DNA of 64,000 bases. It comes from Pterobdella sp. o SKG-2022. Lineage: Eukaryota > Annelida > Clitellata > Hirudinida > Piscicolidae. The notes under the pieces are model-generated. The model had not been told where the DNA came from. It saw only the letters and a program-made list of their open reading frames with translations, and ran no database searches. Below are positions 10,201 to 22,200 of the stretch, piece by piece. Made by a program: the position numbers and the translations under genes. The stretch's first letter is position 1; the number at the start of each line of letters is the position of its first letter. The stretch lies in assembly GCA_964035795.1 (NCBI GenBank), contig OZ038320.1, positions 17,750,589 to 17,814,588 on the forward strand, in the 5' to 3' direction.

Positions 10201-13200
10201 TAATTTTCATTATAAGTATAAGTAATTTAGACATATATTATTGCTACAACACAGAATAATAACAAATTAATCAACAAACTAGGAACAAATTCAGGATAGT
10301 AGATATGTATGGGACAGAAGCCATTTATAATGACGTCCAATACAACAAAGAAAGGAACATTCAATTGAATGGCTGGGCCGGTCTTAATCTCCATCTAAAA
10401 CAATTTTATACCATGTTCCGTTAGTATAACTTGATTTCATTAGTATTAATGATCTACCACTGAATGTACGATTGAAGTCGTTGTCTATTTATAAGCATAC
10501 CTTATTGGATGCGTTGTATATCTTCAAATTAATGAGAACTACTTGTATATAAAAAATATACCTTATATTTTGTCATTTGAATATGGTTAAAATTCTTTAT
10601 TACTTTGTTTATGACTAAAAGACTCCAAAAGCCTCTATAGGTCTTTAATCTTATTACATTTTAAATTAAAAATAACGAAAAAATCAATGAAAATGTTGAA
10701 AATAATCAATTTTAAACAGAATTTTCACAAATTTTTAATTAAGATCCGTTTGAAATAGATTGTTTTAGCCATTTATATAGGATTCCATTGAAATTCCAAC
10801 TAATTGCTTGCGTCAAATGGCTGCCAAAAAGTTTATTTAGAACTAAAAACTATACAATAATATATTTCAATTTCATATATTATAGCTGTCTTCATCAAAT
10901 TTTTTGAATTGAATTTCTAAAAATGAAATATATATTTGATAATGGATCCCTCACTACACCTTTTCAGCCCACACTCCTGACAACACTCAGTTGGGTTTTG
11001 TTTTATTTCAAAAAAGCAAGGTATCTGAGAAAAAAAATTTCTCACTAATCATTGGAAAAGAAGGAAAATATTTACAGGTTCTTTCAATTTTCTTAATTTT
11101 TCACTAGAAAAATGAATGTAACAATAATTTAAAAACTAAAGAACAAGAGAGAGTTGTTGGAAACCATTCAGAAAATAGCTCCCATTAAAGCTACTTTGCA
11201 TCCTATGTTTGTTACTTTACTTTTATAACAAAAATTATTATTATATTAATTTAATTTGCTCAACTAATTAATTTTAATTATTTATAAATTTATTTTTTGA
11301 ATACACCGAGTAAAAAAAATAATATATCTTGATAAGAACTTTTTTGATGACTTTCTTTTGTTTTTATCTCGTCCATGTCTAAACGCCTGTGAGATGAAGA
11401 CGCCTGTGAGGTGAAGACGCCTGTGAGATGAAGACGCCTGTGAAGTTATTTTTGGATTATACCTTAGAGTCGTAATGAGTGTTTTTTTCTCATCACTCAT
11501 TCTGTTTTGGTATGCTTTTATGGAGAAACTGAAGACTAATTTACAATAAAACAATGAGGACTAAAAACTTTAAACGATTCCAGCTGTCAAAGTTTTAGTT
11601 ATCCACACATTTTGAGTTTTTTTTATACAAAGTTTGGCATTTTCAAATAATTTCTACTATTTTTACTTTTTTTATGATAAGAAAAAAAACATAATTCATG
11701 AAACCTACTAATTTGCCACTATTTTTGCAGTAACTAGATCTCAAACGACAATTAATAAAAAGATAAATTTAAAATAGTTATTTTTGAAGTAAACTGGTTT
11801 TCATTATTAATGAAGATCCTTTCAAAATTGGCATAATTCTTACTCCAGCTAATCAATTTTGAAATACTTATTTTTCTTTATTGTTAACAACGTGAAACTT
11901 TTATATTTAAAACTTTCAAAGGTACTCAAAGTTGTTCCCAAAAGGATCAGAGTTATTGGGTACTTTAGCGCCTGAAGAATACCACCAACTGCTTGAGTCG
12001 GCCAAGGTTTGAAAATGAAATTATTTGAAAATGAAAGATAAATTTTATTGTCGGCGTGAAAGGCCTTGAGAAGTCGATTCTTTTTTTGAGGCCACTGCTT
12101 GGGTGAAAAAGATGATGTATATGTTTATAGGATTATGCTTTTGAAAAGTTTGAACATAATGAGACGAGAGTCAGAGACCAGGAGCCGTAAAGAAAAATAT
12201 TTCATAAAAAAACTATAAAAATAGGAAGTGAGAATGTAAAAAAAGAAGTTGAAATAAAATATAGATACTATAAAAATAGAATAAAAAAAATTATTTTTGT
12301 ATAAAACATTCCACATGAACCAGAGCAAATGCCTGGATAAGTAAAGCAACAGAAAAAAATACAAATGTGAGAAAGACAAAATCTTATCACAATATTAGAA
12401 AAAGATGTAAGTAATAATGTTGAAAAAACAATTGAGATGAAACTTTAAATATTGAAAATAGACAAAAATCAAAGGGTAAAATAAGTGTGACTTTAAAGAA
12501 CAAAACAGAGCGCATACTCAGATTTAATAATGTGAAGAACAGAATGAAAAAAAGATAAGCACAGAAAATATAAAAAATAGTTAAATAGAAGCGTTAGAAA
12601 AAGCAAGATGAATGGAAGAGTATTTGAAGAATGAAAAGAAAATATTTAAAAAACAGAAAAAAAATTTCTTTCATCAACAATGGTGCTAGTGGGAATGACA
12701 AAGTGCACTACGTCTTATTCTTATATAGCAGCTGACACAATGTTTAAACAAAATATTGAAGAGTAGTGAATCCCATAAATTCATATAACTTTTTTCTAAT
12801 TTTTTCTAAATTTAATAAAGTTTTAATGAGAGTAATGGAAGTAGTTGATAACTTGAGTTGTGTTTGCTAACGGCTTTGTTGTTTAAAAAACCTTTGTTTG
12901 TGTGTAGCTTTCCAGAGACGTCGTATGTATTTTTCTTTAATATTTTAGTACGGAAAACATCAATTAAGATTAATTTTTTAGTAAATTTGTTTACAATCAA
13001 AAGCTATAATTTTCGATAAGAATAGTCTTATCATAAAACGTTTGCGAAAAAAATTAAATCGTTACTATGGTCATATGGTAATTCAATCAAAGACTATAAT
13101 ATAGAATAATTAGTTAATTATTTGTAAAAAATAAGTTATTTTAAGTTCGATTCTATTATTTCAAATAATTAATTGTATGAAAAATTACTTCAAAAAATAA

Positions 13201-16200
13201 TAGTTTTCTAAACAATGTCAACTTTTATCAAGAGAACTTAATCTCTATGTGCCCCTTCAGTCATTACCCCGTTCAATTTTTATCGACTTCTTCAGTATTG
13301 GATCCCAGGCATTTGTATTAACTATGAGTTGTGGGTCATTATAGCCATTGAAAACAGAATTGTGTTTTTTTATTTCAAGGCTCTCTCTTGCCAAGAGATT
13401 TTTTTGTAGCGTAAACTTGTTTTTTTCTCTCAATTTGTAAAAGCTCAAGTCTCCTAGTTAATTTTTCATGGGCACAATAGCGAGCATGTGTGTAGTATAT
13501 TTTTATTGACATCAACATTCTAGATTACCAATGATTTAATAAATTTTTTATTATTAATGTGTGATTTAAGTACAACAAATCTACTTGTTGTTCTCTGGTT
13601 CGTAACATCTAGCATACATAAATACCCAGTATGTCCTGGGCATGACGTTTGTTCTGGGCATGAAATTAAACTGCACTAAAGTTGTCTTGGGCATGACGTT
13701 AAACTGCACTCGAAGATAGTGTCTCCAAATTGAGACTGTTTTCCTGTTATAACCTGGATACTTTGGTAGCAGTTATCGACAATGATATTCTGGTATCTTT
13801 GTCATTTGGTTTGACGGATGATCTTTCTTTTTTTGACAATGGCAAGGCAAACTGCTCAAGTGTGGGAACGGATGATCTTGAATTCGATAGTTTCAAGTTG
13901 GACGTTAGCTCGGGCTGGCAGTCTATAAAACTTTGTCCCAAATAAATTGACTTTATTTATAAATTACTCTTTTATAGTATCAATAACTTAGGCCGACTGC
14001 TGTTAATCCCAGTTACTGGGACATGTATAGCGGTATAATCTAATTGGATAAATAAATAATGATATTTATATTTATTGATATTAATTAGTCATTAAAAACC
14101 TATTTATGGTTATTGAAGTATAATAGCCTGAATCAAATAGTAAGATTAACAAACACAAAGTATTTATTAAAAAGAAGACACGAAGCTTATCGTAAGATTA
14201 GCTTACGTTATCAAGTGATGCTTTGTGTTTGTTGACCTTACTAACTATTTATGGTTATCTCAAAATGTGAGCATATATTAATTGATTCTCTTTCATATAT
14301 TCAACTTAGATTTTTATTAAATTAATATCTTTAGTTATGATGTATACGTTCACTTTTAAATAAAATTATTTTCTTATTATTCTAACTACCTTGCTTCATT
14401 TGATTGCTTTTTATTGGCTGTTTGAAGTATGAAAATTAGTAGCTTCATAATTTCAGCTCTATAAGCCTGATCTAAACCTGAAGTTAAAGACTATTTCGTT
14501 TTATTTTGGTTTTTGATATACCTTAGTATTTCGATTTGAAAGAACTTTATAGAAAAAATAAATTTTTAATTATAACAAAAAAATCTATCAAAACGTTTAC
14601 GCACTGTTTTTATCTTTTTTTGGAAAAAAAGGTCTAAAGCCATCTTTATTTAATTTTTCCAAATGATTAACTTTGTCATAATATCAGTATTTGAGGTATT
14701 GTTTGAATTCAGATTACTCACCTACACCAACACCTCGGCTTAGTACCAACAATTTTTGTTCAGTAACGGCTCAAATGATTGCTTGGCAAGTCACAAAAAA
14801 TGATATTTTGATTTTTTACGATCTTTTTTTTTAATGAGTGTAAACGTGATAAAAACTGAGTGGCGACTTGAGCTTAGAAAATGTTACTAAATGTCAGCGG
14901 TTTAATGCCACAACGACAAGTTCACTCGAAATTTAAGTGAGCAATAGACAATTTATATTATTGTTTTTGCATAATTTATGATTTTTATTAGTTCTTTGTC
15001 ATTCACATTCTTCAATCAACCATTATAATCAGATATGCATTGGACTGGGCCACCCTATTGAGTCACCCAGCCCCATACAAGCATTATCTGCTGGCTGTAT
15101 CTACCTCAACCCCGTTTGTAATTATACTCTCAATGGGAAACCTACCAGAAGAATCGTAGGCTGATTTTAAAACTTTTTTTTAAATTATAGGTTGTTATGA
15201 GAGCTTTCACTATTAATTTATCTCATTCCAATGTATTTTTGTGTTATTGGCTTTTTAATGTACGTTTTGTTTTAAAATTTAAAGTTCTATTCAGCAATCC
15301 TTTCTAAACAAGATTTTGACAACGATTGAAGCGAAAAATTGTAAACCTTTGAGAATTTTAGGTGTTACAACGCAGTTCAATAAGTGTTGTTTCAATTATA
15401 TATTATAACTCCACAGATTACAAGCCAGCACACCTACCTCGAAAGGTACTTCAAACCACCATACGTTTACACTTACAATCCAACAGACTTGAAAAAACTT
15501 GAAAGGATACTAAATGACATTGTACATAAAACGCCAAAGGTAAATTAATCTTTCTTGTCCATTCAGGTGTACAATTTTATATTTTTTTGTAATTTTTTGA
15601 CACGTTTCTAATATTTTGACAAAAATATGTTGTAAGCTAAGTTTAAGTAGTTTCAACAAGTTAGCAACTTTTTTAAGTTTTTATACTTTACTTGATGTAA
15701 GTTTTTTAGAGACATTTTTAGTATCTTTTTTTTATTCAATTTTCTTGCTTTTTATCATAAAATGAGAAAGATTTTAGATACATATATTTTTTCAAAAAAA
15801 ACTAAAATTTTCGAAAAATTTAATTTTGCCAGTGATTTCACTTAGTATTTACTAATGAATTATGACAAAGTTGAAATTTTCTAAAATTTTAGTTTTTTTG
15901 AAAAAATATATGTATCTAATATCTTCTTCCTTTTACGATAAAAATCAAGAAAATTTACTTGATGATATAAGTTAGATTTGCAGTAAATTTTATTCTGTTA
16001 ATAATGGTTAATTCTAAAACTATGTTTCCTTTGAGGACACTGGCAGCTTAAACGCGGTTGCGTACAAAAGCCCTTTTGAGGCATGAAGTTGTTACAAGGA
16101 ATATCGCACTTATTACATGGGTTGTCAGCGCAACAAGATTCATCGCATTTTTTTGAATCTGATGACGTCAGCTTGCAAAAAAGTTTATCTTTTTCTTCCT

Positions 16201-19200
16201 CTACAACATTTTGTCGCATCGAAAACAAGACATTTTTCACCGGATCTAAAATTTTTATAACTTTAAGTTGAAAATTAATGAATCCTATTATAAAAAAACT
16301 TACCGTTTTCATAATCTTTAAAAGAAACAACTTCAAACGGTTTAGAAACGGTTTTATACTGCTTGCATTGGCATGCATTTAGTTCACTTGGTTTCAAATA
16401 AGTAGCTTTAGTATAATGGCATTCGGATTTTCCAGGAACTGCGAAGCAAACATAATCATTTCCAGAAGGAGTTGTACAAGATGCTTGTTCTTTGAAACAA
16501 CTACCATGAGGCGTATATGTAGTATTTTCGCTCGTCAAAATAGATCTGAGCTCGTTGCTTGAGCAAGGGCTCAAGAAATTATCCGGATCTTGTGGGGTAC
16601 AAAACTCTACAAGGTTCTGTTTTTTTCTATTGTTACAAATTTGTTTTCTCGGTTTTATCAAGCTATTTTGATAACATTTTTCTAGATAGCTTGGCTCATT
16701 TGCGCTTTCTACTGGTGTATTTTGCTGTCCACAGCATTCATATTTTAGTAAAAAATAATCACATTCTTCATCATTTTGTATCGAAACTATACAATTTTCG
16801 CATAAATTTAGCTGGTCCGAACAAACAAGTCCCAAAATTTCGTTTTCCTTTGGCTCTTCAAAGTATTTTAAGCAATCTCTTGGCACATATATGTTCACAA
16901 GCTTTTGCTCGTTCTTGCCACTTTTAGGATCGCACATTTTCAATTTTACAAGTCTACTGTTTTTCTGAAACATAAATATAATATAATTTATAACTTCAGA
17001 TATTGTTTTTATTCTTCAAAGAATCTTTTTCAAATAACTTATTATTATTAAATAAGTTATTTTTTAATAAATTTAAAACGAAGATAGATTTTTTGTTAAA
17101 TTTAACGCATCATAAACTATAGTTTTTTTTATAAAAACGTGCTAAATAATTTTCACACAAATTTTTTTCAAATGTACAAAACTTGATTTTTATTAAAAGT
17201 AGACTTTAAAATAGTTTTCTTTTGCCCTCAAAAGCTGCCTCAAACACAAAACAAAGCATTTAAAAAACGATCTTTATTGTTCACGGTATTAAACATCTGA
17301 TTAAGCATTGAACGTAAGAACTCTGAGACACAGTGATACTAGAAAATACAACGAACTATTTAATTGCGTAGCCCACTGCTGAAACTTGTCTCTTGAACAT
17401 TCCTAATGATGTTCTTCTCGCCTCTGATTCTGAAAAGCTCTTTCTTCTTCTTTTATAAGATTTTCACCTTTTTTTTCATACTAAGGATCCCTTAGTTTCA
17501 TTCCAACATCTTGACTTTTTATTTGGTCTTTTTGGTCCTTCTCTTTTCTTGCTTATCTTTTTAAGCGAGTTTCTACTATTACTTTTAATAATTAATGCTC
17601 TTTTCTTCTCTCTGTTTTTTTTTATGTTTTAAAAAAATATCATTTTGAATCTTTCATATTTAATCTCAAATTCTTTTTTCAACTCTTGCCAAACGAATCC
17701 TTTGTTTTAACTTTAGTATTTTTTGAGTGACCCTATGCATTTTAAACTCAACCTTTTTGAATCAAATTTCATCTGTCCCTCTCAGCCTGAATCTCTCCTT
17801 TTTTCTCTCTCTCTTTTCCATAGCAATTTTCCCTAACTTTGAAATTCATTCTTCTTCCACTAATAGCAATTTTCAATATTTTCTTGACTCTTATCTTTCT
17901 TTTAAGCCTCAAATTCTTTCTGTCTTTTTATTTTTCAACTTTGTCACATCGACTTATCTTTTTTTCTCTAGATAATTTTTCTCCAAAAATTTTTGTCTGC
18001 TTTCATATTCTCTCTTGTTTCGACCATTGTAACTATCACCAAAGTTTTCTTGATTTTCCAATCCCTAGTTTAATTTTTTTTTCTTTAGTCAGGTTATCAG
18101 CTTTATCATCTTGATATTACCACACCTTTTAATCCAAATTTTTTATAAATGAAAATGTTAATGTATAAATAAACGCGAAGTTTCCTTGAATAAAAAACGT
18201 CAATAACAATATGGTTCATTGGTGAATAAGTTGTTTCAAAGGTGATGATAATGATGATGATGATAAAAGCGTTGTCAGCAGTGTTTCTCTTGGTCTTCCT
18301 CTAAATCTCTTCTTATTCTTGGCTTCTTCGTCCAATTGCAGCAGACAGAATTTCAGACATGACTTTGCTGAAGCTTCATCATCTTGCTGCAATACGAGTT
18401 CTAACAACTTTTCTCGTCTTTTTTTCTATAGTTCTGCTCAATGGTATGCTCTGAATTGTTGAATACAGTCCTGTATTGCTTATATGTCTTGGATGGTAGA
18501 TGTTTAACACCTGCTTAAGTTGTTTTCGATGGAAGATATCTATTTTATTCCACTGGGTCTTGGATATACCCCAGGAATTTCCATTGTATATTAGAATCGG
18601 TAAAATCATGGCGTTGTATACTTGTAACTTTTTTTTTCTTTTAGTTTTCGGGGCTACAATTTTGACAGCTTGAAGAAAGCTGCATTAGCAAGTGATTTCC
18701 TTTTTGCTAGATCTTGTTCTTCGCCGATTAAACTTCCGAGTTTTTTTGTATTACGTCATGTAGACTCATTGGTGCCTCTTTCCACTAGGGTTATTTCTGT
18801 TTTTGAAGGCTTGACGTGGAGATTCAAACTATTGAGTGTGCTATAGATGGTCTCTTTACACCGCTCTGCATCTTCCTTGGATCTGAAAATAAAATCTAGA
18901 TCATCTGCGTACAGGCACTAAAAACAGGTTTTTTTTCTTGTGTTTGTGACAGTGATAAAAATTTATTTATTTTTGGTGTTATTCTATGTATTTAGAAGTA
19001 TTATTGGTTTTAAATTTGCTATTATTCCTTTTGGTTTCTCTCGTTTTTGGATTAGTGTCATTTTAACATAAGTTATAGTGTCTGTTGTTTCGTTTTCAAT
19101 CGCTTAATTGAGGGCTTCTTTTATTTTCATGCCCGTGGAAGCGTATTTGAGCTTTTTTGAAGCTATGAGATCAGTTCCTGGTGATTTATTGTTTTTTAGA

Positions 19201-22200
19201 TTTTTTCATTTCAGTGATAATGGTTTTTTCAGTTTTCTTAGTGGTTTTTGCGTCTAATAACTTGTGTTAGCCTTTTTATTGTTTTTAAAGTTGTTTGAAA
19301 AGAAGTCACTGACTATATTTATTATCTCTTCATCATTCATGATAGTCCTTCCTTCTTGATCATAGACTGCTGGTCGAGAAGCTTCTTGTTTGTATATCAG
19401 CTTGACTTCTTCGAACATTTTTTTCGTTTCTGTTGCATCTAGTTTTCTTGCTTCTTCTTTTTTGATGTATTTTTTATTTGTTTTTGTATTTTTTTACATT
19501 TTGTTTTGAGGTTTTGTATTATGTTGGTTTTATGTTCCTTCATTATTTTCAATCTCAATTCTTTTTGTACAGTTAAGAGATTTTCTATTTTATGAGTTCA
19601 ACTTATTTTCCATTGCTTTTTGATAGTTGTTTCTATTTGTTTTATTTGCCACAAGCTGATATGCTGATAGCTTTTATGTTTTATTTGATGACAGACTTTT
19701 CTTTGTGTAATTTGTGTATACTTCTTTCCAAGATATATCACAAGTTAAAAGTCTGTGGTCACTATCTAGCAATGTTCCAGCTCTTTTTCTACTGTTTCTG
19801 AGAGTGGGTTTCATCCATTTTGGTATTAGAATATAGTCAATTTGGTTGAAGATGGTTTGGTATTTGTTCTCATTTGGTACCAACCTTTTTTGAGCCAAAG
19901 TGGTTATATGTCTGGCTGAATGTTTAAACGGTGAGTTTGATAGAAACATGCCAGTTTCTATTGCAAACTCAATCATTGCTTGCTCATGCAAATTTCTGAT
20001 TCCTTTTGAATATCTTCTTGTACATTCTTCATTGTAGGTACCTCCTATTTTGCTAGTGAAATCTCCCATGATTATGATAAGGTATTGTCTATTATTATCT
20101 CCCATCTCTTATCGCTTTTCACTGGCTCTCTCTTCACTAACGCTTTTTGAATAAAATAGTTCTTTGAGGTATAAAACTTCTTTATCTAAATTTTTTTTCT
20201 ATCTTTACAACTTTATTTACCTCCTAAGTGTGCCGATCTACAGCCCTCTAGTCGCTTTCAAATTTTGTTATCCCTCCTTCTCATTTAGATGCTAAATCTG
20301 CTTTTTCGGGTTTTTTTTTCGGAAAACTTTATATTTTCAATATAAAATTCATTATCTGCTTACCTTCTATAAAAATCCTAAAACTCATATATTAAAACGG
20401 TTTGTAGCAGAAGAGCTCTGTACGACGTGAAAAAGGTGTTAGAAAATTATATTATATTGTGTAACACTAAAGCGGTCTGAACACATTAGTTGCCAAAGCA
20501 TTTGCTTCCAGTTTTCAGCGCCCTAGTTATTTCTCTTGGAGCTTTTGTGGTTATTTTTTTTGAAGACAGATAAAACCAAATTTTCAATATAGCCACAATA
20601 TTTAGACCGGAATAAAAACGATTGAAACCTAATTAACTTTTTACCAAGCTTTTCGTTTCAATGTATTTTTGCCAGCTAAATAGTTTTTTCGTATTTTGCA
20701 AGTATAGCATTTTTCGATTAAAAAATAATTACCTTCCATTATTGAATTTCCACTTTTTATCACTATAAGGGTTTCGTTTTATTAAATAGAATTTTATATT
20801 TCTGTGTTGTTGGTGTTGCGTATAAATTTTTTTTCTGAGTTTTTTGATGAAAAGTAAAATTTTAATCATTAATAAATTATGAATATTCAAATAAATGGAG
20901 ATATTTTCTTTAAAAAATTTATTTTTTTAAATTTTCAAAATCTTTTTTTTTACTTTTTTAACTATATTTCAAAAATTCCATTTTTAAATATTCATTTATA
21001 TAATCTAACATGATTACTAGTGTTGCTTGGTTATATTAATATAGTTTATCATGCTATCTTATTCTACTTGGTCATTTTTAAATCAAAATGAAGTTTTCTA
21101 TAACGTTATTCAGTTAAATATAATCTGTTACAAAAAACATTTCAACAGATAAAGCCACTGCAACCTTGGATCTTTACAATGGAAGGGTACTTGAAGCAAC
21201 TTGACCATAACCTCATCAACCATGATTACTGCAGCAATCATTCGACGTCTGAAGACACCCACAAGACAGGTTAGCATAATGCTCTTCATTTTGTTGAAAT
21301 GAATTCATTGTTTCAGTCATAATGGTCAGAGATAAATATTTATAGAAAATTGCAGTACGTCAAATTTTTTAAATAAACTCTCGTGAAAACTAATGTTTTG
21401 ACATTTAATACGTATACTTTGAATTTTGAATTCTCAAACAGTACTCTAAGGCATATTCATATGGAATAGAATTAAACTTTAACTTTCTATATTTAATTAA
21501 TTTAGAAGCTACTTGGAATGCATTCAGGTAGGCAGTATTTCTTATCCGAGGCGAAATTGGATTGTAAAGATTTCTGCTATAAAAAAGGTTTTTAAAAGTA
21601 ATCGTTTCTATTTGATTTTTACAATTAAATTTTAAAATATCAAAAAAGTTCTTATTAAACCAAAAGAAGAGAATTTTAAAAAAATTTAGAATGGTAGATA
21701 TATAGAAAACTCATGTATAAATTTGTTAATATATGATAGCATTTTTGAGCCTAAAAAAGTTAGTTAACTGTTGAAAAAGATTATTCAAACTAGATTTTAA
21801 AATTTTTGTTTTTGAGATAAAGGGAAGATAAATAAATTATTCCTATTTTAATCAAAAATATCATTGAACAAGTAGGACAATTTAAATAAATTGTTTTTAA
21901 AAGGTATGCCATTTTTCAAAAATTATACTTTCACATAAATCAAAATATAATATTTCTTTCGCCAGGGTTAATCTGTGACTTTGATGGTTTCCCTTCTCTC
22001 AACTCCCAAACCTCTTTTGAAAAGTACCTGCAGTTATAAAAATTCGAATTGATGAATAAATTTCTTATTAATGAGGTTTATGACTATAAAAGAATTAAAT
22101 AGTAATTTCCGTTAGCTTCACTCATTTTGAAAGTTCTAAAAATATAAGATGAGGTCATGTATATTGTATTATAAGATTAACATCAATTATGCAAATGCAT

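Noticed and set aside
16559..16927. 122-codon plus-strand ORF
   Set aside because: Shadow of the minus-strand Cys-rich gene exon.
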